NCBI RefSeq assembly: GCF_003970495.1
Contig: NZ_RXWW01000013.1
Span: forward strand, 1-32,199
From: Staphylococcus pasteuri
GTDB lineage: Bacteria > Bacillota > Bacilli > Staphylococcales > Staphylococcaceae
DNA length: 32,199 nucleotides
Direction of reading: 5' to 3'
The translations under genes were made by a program, and so were the position numbers. Of the stretch, positions 25,362 to 32,199 are shown one piece after another (positions within the stretch are counted from its first letter, which is position 1; each line of letters begins with the position of its first letter). A model generated the notes under the pieces. That model was given only the letters and a program-made list of their open reading frames with translations. It did not search any database and was not told the DNA's origin.

Positions 25362-25524
25362 TATAAACCCCTCCGTATTTCTTGTTATAAAGGTTAATTT
25401 AAAAGCAATTAATCTAAATATATAAATGTAATCTTTGCAGTTACTTATGTTTTTGTCAATTTAATAGCTCTTAATACAAATTCTTATCCATAAAGTGGTA
25501 GGTTAGTTATCTCAATTTATATAT
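25362..25524. other. Intergenic region, 163 bases
   Basis: It carries a perfect minus-strand TTGACA (25454-25459) without a convincing -10. No clear terminator for the PBP4-type gene is seen. Confidence 0.4.
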
Positions 25525-26766
25525 TTATTTATTATTCTTAAAATAAATTTTGATGCCAATAATTGTCAACATACCAAGTAATACAAGGCCTACGACCGCC
25601 ATAAGTATGTAAAGGAAAATCATGCCCCAATGTGTCGTAGCTTCAACTTTAACGCTAGGGGCGTGATGATCTTTTATAAATTGTCTATCATAATCAACGT
25701 ATAATCGATTGTCTTTAGAAACTTTCAATTTATATTTTTTCTTATCTTTTGGAACTAAATCATATAAATCTTTTTTAACTTCGTATTCCTTATCATCTAT
25801 CTTATGTTCCCCTTTTGAAACAACTTTACGGTATTCATATTGTTTAAAAGCATGCTCAGTTAAAGCATTCGCAAGTTTTTGACGTGCGTGTTTAGCTTGT
25901 TCATCAGGATAGGGCATAACATTAAATATGCCAGTAACGATTCTTAAATGGTGTCGTTTAGCTGTTAATTCTAGATTATAGCCATTGTCACTAGTACCTG
26001 TTTTCAATCCATCAACATCTTTCATAGCATCCGCTTCATTTGGTAATGATGTATTTGTATTATGTAGCTCTTGATTAGATTGTGTATCTTTAGAAAGCTT
26101 TGTAATTTTTAAAACATCCGGATGTTCTTTTAACAAATTTGTGCTGAGTATAGCCATATCTCGTGCAGATGTATGAGAAATAGTATCATTTTTATATTTT
26201 TTCGGTTCATATGGTTGTAATACTTTATTATTTGCTCCACTTGGATTAGTAAATTTTGTATTTTTCATACCTAATTCTTTTGCTTTTTTATTCATTCTAT
26301 CTGTGAATTTTGAAGAATTGCCATCAATATGTTCAGCTAAAACTAACGTAGAAGCATTACTTGATTCTAATGCTGCTTGTTTCAATAATTGATTGATTGT
26401 AACAGTTTCACCTTGTTTTAAAGGAAATGTTGTTAAATTAGGTAATTCTGACATTTTTTCGTATCTTGATGTAATTTTTACTTTATCGTTCATTTTCACT
26501 TTTCCGGATTTAATATCATCGTATATTAAATTCATTGTCATCAATTTGGTTGTTGAAGCTGGATCAACTTGTTTTTTGTCGTGATAATTGTAGAGTATTT
26601 GTCCATCCTCAGTAGTTACTATCATACCTTTTGGATTGTATTGCTTATCAATGTTTTGTTTTTCTTGTTTAGCTACGTCTACAGGTGACTGTGATGCTAA
26701 AACAGTTGGTGATACAACGATTAAACACATAATTATCATCAGAATACTGGTCAAAACTTTTTTCAA
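25525..26766 (-). CDS. PBP4-type serine D-alanyl-D-alanine carboxypeptidase
   Basis: A 413-residue penicillin-binding protein of the DacA/PBP4 class (peptidase S11). It has a signal peptide (1-24), SxxK STTK (71-74) with nucleophile Ser71, SxN SSN (135-137), KTG in LKTGTSD (255-257), a beta-rich C-terminal domain and a membrane anchor (about 380-405) ending in a basic tail. It would act on peptidoglycan stem peptides at the outer membrane face. It resembles S. aureus PBP4 but is shorter and diverged, and the usual divergent abcA neighbour is absent, so it is more likely a paralogue than pbp4 itself. The start is a TTG at 26766 after AGGGGG. Confidence 0.85.
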   Translation of the reverse strand: MKKVLTSILMIIMCLIVVSPTVLASQSPVDVAKQEKQNIDKQYNPKGMIVTTEDGQILYNYHDKKQVDPASTTKLMTMNLIYDDIKSGKVKMNDKVKITSRYEKMSELPNLTTFPLKQGETVTINQLLKQAALESSNASTLVLAEHIDGNSSKFTDRMNKKAKELGMKNTKFTNPSGANNKVLQPYEPKKYKNDTISHTSARDMAILSTNLLKEHPDVLKITKLSKDTQSNQELHNTNTSLPNEADAMKDVDGLKTGTSDNGYNLELTAKRHHLRIVTGIFNVMPYPDEQAKHARQKLANALTEHAFKQYEYRKVVSKGEHKIDDKEYEVKKDLYDLVPKDKKKYKLKVSKDNRLYVDYDRQFIKDHHAPSVKVEATTHWGMIFLYILMAVVGLVLLGMLTIIGIKIYFKNNK

Positions 26767-27148
26767 TGATGTTCCCCCTATTAATATTTTTATATCATTT
26801 AGTTACTATATGTAATTTGCATATACCTATGTTTATAAGTGCCCTACTTAATTTCACTCTAAACTAATTTGGTATTTATGTATATATTATATGAACATAA
26901 GTATTATAACGTAATTGACTTACTCTATTAAAATTTTATTATCAAATTTTGTAAAATATGTATTTCTAAAGTAAGAAGGACTTTATTTTTTAAAATTTAT
27001 AGCATTTTATCGTTTTATTACATTTTGTAATCTATTTTTAATTGTTTAGTTACAATAAATATCTGATTTGTTCTTGAATGTAAATAGCTAGTATTGTAAT
27101 ATAACTGTTATATCAGGTATATAAAATATACAAATGGAGTTATACGCT
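26767..27148. other. Divergent intergenic region, 382 bases
   Basis: AT-rich; contains leaders of the PBP4-type and DoxX genes. The only structure supported is the WalR-like box and palindrome next to the DoxX promoter, listed separately. Confidence 0.5.
27094..27123 (+). promoter_or_regulatory. DoxX promoter with WalR-like box and palindrome
   Basis: TTGTAA (27094-27099) and TATATA (27118-27123) are 18 bases apart. Between and over them lies TGTAAT-ATAAC-TGTTAT (27095-27111), an exact fit to the WalR consensus TGTWAH-N5-TGTWAH. It overlaps a perfect 15-base palindrome ATATAAC-T-GTTATAT (27099-27113). Either WalR or a dimeric repressor could bind. Confidence 0.5.
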
Positions 27149-27505
27149 ATGAGAATAGGATTATTATTAATTAGACTTATGTTAGGTGTCACTTTTACAA
27201 TACATGGTTCACAAAAGGTATTTAGTGGATTTAAAGAACCTATGGAAATGATGGCTGGCTTAGGCTTTCCAGCATTTTTAGGCATTTTATTAGGATTGTT
27301 TGAATTTATTGGTGGTATCTTTATGATTATAGGTTTACTTTCAAATTACGTTGCTGCTGGTTTTATCGTTATTATGCTAGGCGCATTATTTACGGTACAT
27401 CTATCACAAGGTTATATGGCTTCAGAACTTGTAATTATACTTCTAGTTATGAGTATTGCTGTAATGATCTCATATAATTGGAAGAAATTATTAGAACTAT
27501 ATTAA
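27149..27505 (+). CDS. DoxX family membrane protein
   Basis: A 118-residue protein with four membrane helices (about 5-22, 42-62, 66-86 and 92-110). It has the DoxX pattern: an N-terminal RLMLGVTFTIHGSQKV segment and GLFEFIGGIFMIIGLL in helix 2. DoxX proteins are linked to thiol and oxidative stress or act as quinone-type membrane reductase partners; the precise role here is unknown. ATG 27149 is used because GGAG lies 9 bases upstream; an ATG five codons earlier has no ribosome site. Single gene ending in a perfect terminator. Confidence 0.85.
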   Translation: MRIGLLLIRLMLGVTFTIHGSQKVFSGFKEPMEMMAGLGFPAFLGILLGLFEFIGGIFMIIGLLSNYVAAGFIVIMLGALFTVHLSQGYMASELVIILLVMSIAVMISYNWKKLLELY

Positions 27506-27532
27506 TTTTTAAATAGAACATTCAGACACACG

Positions 27533-27567
27533 AAAAGCAACCTAACACATCGTTAGGTTGCTTTTTC
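27533..27567. terminator. Perfect bidirectional terminator
   Basis: AAAAGCAACCTAAC and GTTAGGTTGCTTTT form a 14-pair perfect stem around ACATC, followed by a T on the plus strand. It separates the converging DoxX and PepSY genes. Confidence 0.9.
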
Positions 27568-27589
27568 AAATACGATTTTCTATTATATA

Positions 27590-28153
27590 CTAATCATCTT
27601 GTTGATTATCTAATACTTTACCTGTTTTAGCATCGACTGTTATTTCATGTTTTTCTTTACCTTTTTGTAGGTCGAAATCATAAACTAATTTTCCATCATC
27701 TTTAGATAATGACCATTCTTTAACGTCACCGTCAAATTCTTTTTGAGCAGATTTAATGGCATCTTTATAATCTTTTACATCACTATATTTAAACGAATCA
27801 TTAGAATTATTAGATTCGCCTTTTTCAGTTTCTTTATGAATTACCTTTTTATCTTTGTCATTAATAATGACTTCTGATTCTTTGTTATTCTTAGTGTCTT
27901 GTTGTTCAACTTTGTATACCCAGTCGCCATTTGATTTTTCATATGAAATATCTTTTAAATCTTGACCTTTATATGTTTGTTGCGCTTTTTTAATCGCATC
28001 TTCAGGATTTGTCTTAATATCTTTTACTGCTACAGTAGTATCTTTTGTACCTTCGTCTTTTTTATTTGAAGCTGAATCACTACCTCCATTGCCACACGCA
28101 CCTAATAAAATGGCTGCCGATGATAATAAAGCTATTGTTTTTGTATGTTTCAT
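27590..28153 (-). CDS. PepSY domain lipoprotein
   Basis: A 187-residue lipoprotein: signal peptide with lipobox LGAC, Cys20, then a Ser/Lys/Asp linker and two tandem PepSY domains (about 50-110 and 120-185). Each begins with a helix of the type PEDAIKKAQ or YKDAIKSAQ, and each ends with the ITVDAKTGKVL- or VIINDKDKKVI-type hairpin. PepSY domains are thought to inhibit or modulate extracellular proteases; here the target is unknown. A good GGAGAG site precedes the ATG. A WalR-like direct repeat lies about 75-90 bases upstream, which would tie it to cell-wall homeostasis. Confidence 0.9.
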   Translation of the reverse strand: MKHTKTIALLSSAAILLGACGNGGSDSASNKKDEGTKDTTVAVKDIKTNPEDAIKKAQQTYKGQDLKDISYEKSNGDWVYKVEQQDTKNNKESEVIINDKDKKVIHKETEKGESNNSNDSFKYSDVKDYKDAIKSAQKEFDGDVKEWSLSKDDGKLVYDFDLQKGKEKHEITVDAKTGKVLDNQQDD

Positions 28154-28226
28154 TGTTAGTCTCTCCTTTATATTAGATATTTCTTAATCCCCAACTTTCT
28201 ATACAAAAAAACTTAAATTAAGGAAT

Positions 28227-28243
28227 TGTAAAGATTTTGTAAA
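28227..28243. promoter_or_regulatory. WalR-like direct repeat before the PepSY gene
   Basis: TGTAAA-GATTT-TGTAAA is an exact match to TGTWAH-N5-TGTWAH (WalR). Read on the minus strand it is TTTACA-N5-TTTACA, which also fits the PhoP-type repeat TTHACA-N5-TTHACA. Degenerate hexamers continue at the same 11-base spacing on both sides. Confidence 0.55.
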
Positions 28244-28629
28244 GATTTATTGAAGGTAAATGTTTACAGTAGTTCACTTATATTAAAGTATTTATCATTG
28301 CTTTTTATTGAATTTTACGTTTCGATTGTACTTAAAAATTTTAGAATATCAGTTCTAAATTAGACCACGAGCACGTTGACGTCAGACAAACCTCAGTGTC
28401 CTCTCACAGAAATTATTTACACTTATTTTGATTTTTATAAATTTTTAAATGTTTTCAAAAATAATAGCTACAAAAAACTTTTTTAGAAATAGATTTGTGA
28501 ATAGTTATACTTGTATTACAACAAATATATTATACAAACTTATTGAATTTTACTCTATTCGTTGTAATGGGATAACAATTTTATTTTCCAAATAATATTA
28601 ATATTTTTTAATCTCAAAGTGTGATATAT

Positions 28630-28658
28630 TTGTTACGTAATATGAAGTTAAATATTAG
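28630..28658 (+). promoter_or_regulatory. Candidate promoter of the serine-rich adhesin gene
   Basis: TTGTTA (28630-28635) and TATTAG (28653-28658) are 17 bases apart, each matching four of six consensus bases. The leader would be about 50 bases. Weak evidence only. Confidence 0.3.
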
Positions 28659-28719
28659 TGTATTATTACATTGAGACTAACCCATTCTTACACAGCAACA
28701 TTTAAAGGAGTATGGTTCA

Positions 28720-31700
28720 ATGTCAAAAAGACAAAGAAATTTAAAACACAGTTTAGAAAACGAAAAATCTCGGGTTAAATTATATAAATCTGGGAAACAT
28801 TGGATTAAATCAGGTATCAAAGAAATTAAATTAATGCGAATCATGGGATTACCTATCTTTTCCAATCATACAATGGAAGATTCTGATGAAGGTAAAGAAA
28901 AAGGTAACTTTGTAAAAAGAAATGCTATAAAAGCTTCTACAATAGCAGGTGGCGCTTTTACAGTTAATATGTTACATAATCATCAAGCAATGGCAGCTTC
29001 TGAATTACCTGTAACTTCAGAGCTTTCTACACAAAGTCAAGCAGTCGCAAATCAAAATTCAACTGAACTTAAACATGCAAGCAATAGTGAAAACACAGCG
29101 AAAAGTGAATCTGTTTCATCAGAAAAAACACAAAGTTCTGAAAAAAATGACACAACTGATAGTACTCAATCTACGTCTAGTAGTAGCGAGAAATCAGATA
29201 CACAATCTAGTGAAAGCGTTGAAAATAAATCTGAACAACATAGTGAAACTGATCAAACTAACAAACAGAATTCTGATTCAGAGCAAGCTTCTAAGTCTAG
29301 TCAATCAGACCATAGTAACTCTGAAGCAAGCAAAAATGATTCAAAAAATTCTCAAAGTACAAAATCTACTTCATCATCTAACGATAATTCATCTGATTCA
29401 CAATCGCAGAAATCAGAAACAGCTACAAATGAAAGTAAAACAAGTACTTCAAGTGAAACTAAATCAACTTCACCAGACTCTCAATCTCAAGCTTCAACGA
29501 AAAATACCGACAGTCAATCATCTGCAGGTGCTACATCAAGTGAATCCCCAAAACAAAATACAGTAAATAGTGAAGCGATTACGAATAAAACATCATATAT
29601 TAATGAAAGAATGACACATACTGCTTCTGAGAGTGTTGTCACTACACCGGTTGCTAGTGAATCTAGTAAATCGACTAGTACAACTAAAGTACGTGCATTT
29701 AGTAGATTAGCGGTCAATCGTTTAGCAGCTGCAGCAACAACAGCATCACCAATTGCACCTACAACTTCACAGGTCGTAGTTGATAAGGATAACTTTACTG
29801 ATCATTTCACAACTAGCGGTTCTGCAACATACGATCAAAGTACTGGTGTTGCAACATTAACTCCAGATGTTGGCGGACAAAAAGGTGCTATATCTCTAGG
29901 TACTAAAATTGACTCAAATAAAAGTTTCCATTTTGAAGGTAAAGTTAACCTAGGAACTCGTTATGAAGGAACTTCTCCAGACGGCGTCACTGGTGGCGAT
30001 GGTATCGGTTTCGCCTTTTCACCAGGTACACTCGGACAAATTGGTAAAGAAGGGGCTGCCTTAGGTATTGGTGGCTTGAATAATGCTTTCGGCTTTAAGT
30101 TAGATACTTATCATAATACCTCACAACCTAACTCATCTGCCAAAGCTAATAAAGACCCTGCTAGTGTAGGTGGCGGTGGCGCATTCGGTGCATTTGTAAC
30201 AACAAATAATTCAGGCGTAGCAACAACTTATACAGATAATACAAAAACTGCTAATGCGGCTAAATTAACAACACAACCTAATGGTACTTTCCAAGATTTT
30301 ATCATTGATTATAATGGTGATACGAAAGTCATGACAGTAACATATGCTGGACAAACGTGGACTAGAAATATTTCTGATTGGATTAAAGCCAGTAAAAATA
30401 CTAACTTCTCGCTATCTATGACAGCGTCTACTGGTGGAGCTCGAAATTTACAACAAGTTGAAATTGACTCATTCACGTATACTGAAACTGCTACGGCACA
30501 AGTTCACTATGTTGATGCCGATACTGGTAAAGAAATCGTTGCAGCTAAAACACTGGCTGGAGACGTAGACAATACTGTCACTATTGATGATCAACAAAGC
30601 GCGATTACGGCTAAAGGTTATCAATTAGTAAATATAGATAGTACATATGCACCAACATATAACGCAACAAATAAAACAGTTAAATTAACAAATGCAGGGC
30701 AAGCTATAACTGTCTTTTATAAAGATGTACAGGCACCAACTATTAACATGTCTAATCAAACTAAAGAAATTAATAGCCCAATTTCACCTATTACAGTGAA
30801 TACAACAGATAATGGTACTGGCACTGTTACAAATACTGTTACAGGTCTACCTTCTGGATTAAGTTATGATTCAGCATCAAACACAATTACTGGAACTCCT
30901 ACACAATTAGGAAATAATACTGTTACTGTCACTTCAGTTGATCAAGCCGGTAATTCGTCTACATCGACATTTAACATTAATGTAGTGGATACTACTAATC
31001 CGGTTATTAATATTAATAATCAATCTAACCAAGTACTATCACCTATTAATAACGTAACAATTGATACAAGTGACAACAGTGGTTCAACAACTGATACTGT
31101 AACTGGATTACCACCAGGTTTAACTTATGATCCTACAACTAAAACAGTTAGTGGCACACCTACTACAATGGGTGACTATACTGTAACAGTTACATCTAAA
31201 GATGCTAGTAATAATACAACTACTAAAACATTTACTTGGAATATTGGAAGAAATGCAGAAAGTGATTCTATTTCTAACTCACAAAGTACTTCAACAGTTG
31301 ATAGTACAAGTACTTCAAATAGTACATCTAATAGTAATAGTATTTCGTCATCAAATAGTACTAGTGCATCTATAAGTAATTCTACGAGTGCTTCAACTTC
31401 TGGTAGTACAAGTGCGTCACTAAGTAACTCACAAAGTACTAGTGCATCCTTGTCTGATAGTCAATCAGTAAGTAATAGCATGTCAGTTTCTAATAGTGCA
31501 AGTGCGTCATTAAGCGATTCTATTAGCGCTTCAACTTCTGGTAGTACAAGTGCTTCACTAAGTGAATCACAAAGTACTAGTGCGTCCATGTCTGATAGCC
31601 AATCAGTAAGTAACAGCATGTCAGCTTCTGATAGCACAAGCACTTCTGTAAGTGAATCTCAAAGTTCTAGTACTTCTATGTCGGATAGCGCGAGTGCTTC

Positions 31701-32199
31701 AACTTCTGATAGTGCTAGTGCTTCACTAAGTGATTCATTGAGTACGTCTGTTTCAGATAGCACGAGCACTTCTGTAAGTGATTCATCTAGTACTAGTACT
31801 TCGACATCACTTTCTGATAGTTCTAGTACATCTATGAGTGATTCTACTAGTACTAGTACGTCTACGTCTGATAGTGCAAGTGCTTCACTAAGTGATTCAT
31901 TGAGTACTTCTGTTTCTGATAGCACGAGCACTTCTGTGAGCGATTCAAATAGTACAAGTACTTCTACTTCACTTTCTGATAGCGCAAGCACTTCGACAAG
32001 TGACTCTACTAGTACAAGTACGTCAACTTCTGATAGTGCTAGTGCTTCACTAAGTGATTCATTGAGTACTTCTGTTTCTGACAGCACGAGTACGTCTGTG
32101 AGTGATTCAAATAGTACTAGTACTTCTACATCGCTTTCTGATAGTGCAAGCACGTCGACTAGCGATTCGTCTAGTACTAGTACTTCCACTTCGGATAGC
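28720..32199 (+). CDS. sraP: SraP-like serine-rich repeat adhesin (partial, runs off the end)
   Basis: A surface glycoprotein, 1160 codons with no stop before the window edge. ATG 28720 follows AAAGGAG by 9 bases. It has a long KxYKxGKxW signal peptide ([17 protein letters not shown]; cleavage near residue 90), then serine-rich region 1 (about 95-340). A legume-type lectin domain follows (about 353-588; [11 protein letters not shown] and [10 protein letters not shown] carry the usual Ca2+ ligands). Next are a beta-grasp/MucBP-like domain (about 593-672), two cadherin-like repeats (about 673-845) and serine-rich region 2 (from about 848). This is the order of S. aureus SraP, whose lectin binds sialylated glycans. 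Export needs SecA2/SecY2, Asp and Gtf proteins, expected downstream outside the window, as is the LPXTG end. Confidence 0.9.
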   Translation, partial: MSKRQRNLKHSLENEKSRVKLYKSGKHWIKSGIKEIKLMRIMGLPIFSNHTMEDSDEGKEKGNFVKRNAIKASTIAGGAFTVNMLHNHQAMAASELPVTSELSTQSQAVANQNSTELKHASNSENTAKSESVSSEKTQSSEKNDTTDSTQSTSSSSEKSDTQSSESVENKSEQHSETDQTNKQNSDSEQASKSSQSDHSNSEASKNDSKNSQSTKSTSSSNDNSSDSQSQKSETATNESKTSTSSETKSTSPDSQSQASTKNTDSQSSAGATSSESPKQNTVNSEAITNKTSYINERMTHTASESVVTTPVASESSKSTSTTKVRAFSRLAVNRLAAAATTASPIAPTTSQVVVDKDNFTDHFTTSGSATYDQSTGVATLTPDVGGQKGAISLGTKIDSNKSFHFEGKVNLGTRYEGTSPDGVTGGDGIGFAFSPGTLGQIGKEGAALGIGGLNNAFGFKLDTYHNTSQPNSSAKANKDPASVGGGGAFGAFVTTNNSGVATTYTDNTKTANAAKLTTQPNGTFQDFIIDYNGDTKVMTVTYAGQTWTRNISDWIKASKNTNFSLSMTASTGGARNLQQVEIDSFTYTETATAQVHYVDADTGKEIVAAKTLAGDVDNTVTIDDQQSAITAKGYQLVNIDSTYAPTYNATNKTVKLTNAGQAITVFYKDVQAPTINMSNQTKEINSPISPITVNTTDNGTGTVTNTVTGLPSGLSYDSASNTITGTPTQLGNNTVTVTSVDQAGNSSTSTFNINVVDTTNPVININNQSNQVLSPINNVTIDTSDNSGSTTDTVTGLPPGLTYDPTTKTVSGTPTTMGDYTVTVTSKDASNNTTTKTFTWNIGRNAESDSISNSQSTSTVDSTSTSNSTSNSNSISSSNSTSASISNSTSASTSGSTSASLSNSQSTSASLSDSQSVSNSMSVSNSASASLSDSISASTSGSTSASLSESQSTSASMSDSQSVSNSMSASDSTSTSVSESQSSSTSMSDSASASTSDSASASLSDSLSTSVSDSTSTSVSDSSSTSTSTSLSDSSSTSMSDSTSTSTSTSDSASASLSDSLSTSVSDSTSTSVSDSNSTSTSTSLSDSASTSTSDSTSTSTSTSDSASASLSDSLSTSVSDSTSTSVSDSNSTSTSTSLSDSASTSTSDSSSTSTSTSDS
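31402..31677 (+). repeat. Two copies of a 138-base unit in serine-rich region 2
   Basis: GGTAGTACAAGTGC begins at 31402 and again at 31540. The units (46 residues each) are near identical for about 90 bases (including TCAATCAGTAAGTAA) and then drift. They lie in frame inside the adhesin gene. Confidence 0.75.
31708..32193 (+). repeat. Three copies of a 162-base unit in serine-rich region 2
   Basis: The segment starting GATAGTGCWAGTGCTTCA recurs at 31708, 31870 and 32032, exactly 162 bases (54 residues) apart, and the window ends as a fourth begins (GATAGC at 32194). The encoded Ser-x dipeptides repeat in frame. The copies differ mainly at synonymous or Ala/Thr positions. Confidence 0.85.

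Larger units (their letters stand above)
28154..28719. other. Intergenic region before the adhesin gene, 566 bases
   Basis: It holds the WalR-like repeat, a GC-rich 47-base patch (28363-28409, about 55% GC in DNA that is otherwise roughly 20-25%) and the candidate adhesin promoter. The patch encodes no start-bearing ORF. Confidence 0.6.

Noticed and set aside
25454-25459. Perfect TTGACA as promoter of the YwnB-like gene
   Set aside because: No acceptable -10 at 16-18 bases; left as a note only.
29075-29566. 163-codon plus-strand ORF rich in Gln, Lys and Leu
   Set aside because: It is a shifted frame inside serine-rich region 1 of the adhesin, with no ribosome site and no protein-like character.
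31659-32189. Long antisense ORF with VLVLSE-type repeats
   Set aside because: It is the mirror of the serine-rich repeat on the plus strand. It is low complexity, lacks a ribosome site and exists only because the repeat avoids certain codons.
31402-32199. Periodic repeats resembling a CRISPR array
   Set aside because: The repeats are contiguous without unique spacers, are in frame and encode Ser-rich peptide.

Overview
The window is low-GC Firmicute DNA and almost certainly chromosome from a staphylococcus, most likely a coagulase-negative species; I cannot fix the species from sequence alone. The reasons are strong GGAGG-type ribosome sites, staphylococcal lipoproteins (DUF1433, DUF4467-like, DUF5067 and PepSY types), a NorB-like transporter, a PBP4-like protein and, at the right edge, the start of a SraP-type serine-rich adhesin. 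No tRNA, rRNA, insertion sequence, CRISPR array or prophage was seen.

Left part (1-10.4 kb): an accessory-looking row of five small membrane or secreted proteins on the minus strand (89-2507) lies next to a decayed ORF. It faces a plus-strand block: a DUF5067 lipoprotein, a 499-residue membrane-anchored protein, an ABC-2 exporter operon (two permeases, then the ATPase) and a lipoprotein. Converging on these is the wreck of a lactococcin-972-type bacteriocin transporter locus. Its ATPase is intact, but its large membrane protein and its YxeA-like protein are fused out of frame by a deletion.

Middle (10.5-14.5 kb): gtaB (UDP-glucose pyrophosphorylase) is followed by a 1008-residue two-enzyme protein, a CDP-glycerol phosphotransferase joined to a GT4 glycosyltransferase. 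Together they look like a wall-polymer module in which gtaB supplies UDP-glucose.

Anaerobic block (14.8-23.7 kb, all minus): pflB-pflA, then apbE, then a 1010-residue OYE/FMN-binding/FAD reductase, then a NorB-like MFS transporter. ApbE should attach FMN to the SGAT motif of the reductase, and the MFS gene starts 12 bases after the reductase stop. pflB and the reductase carry near-identical TGTGA-N6-TCACA operators that fit Rex or an ArcR/Fnr-type regulator. pflB and apbE each carry a perfect cre box. The picture is a fermentation and electron-acceptor regulon repressed by good carbon sources and controlled by redox state. The reductase lacks the histidine typical of fumarate reductases, so its substrate is open; this operon is the best candidate for an undescribed system here.

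Right part (24-32.2 kb): cell-envelope genes: a VanY-like lipoprotein carboxypeptidase, an NAD(P)-binding oxidoreductase, a PBP4-type serine DD-peptidase, a DoxX membrane protein and a PepSY lipoprotein. The last two have WalR-like TGTWAH-N5-TGTWAH boxes. The SraP-like adhesin then runs off the end inside its second serine-rich region, which is built of 138- and 162-base higher-order repeats.
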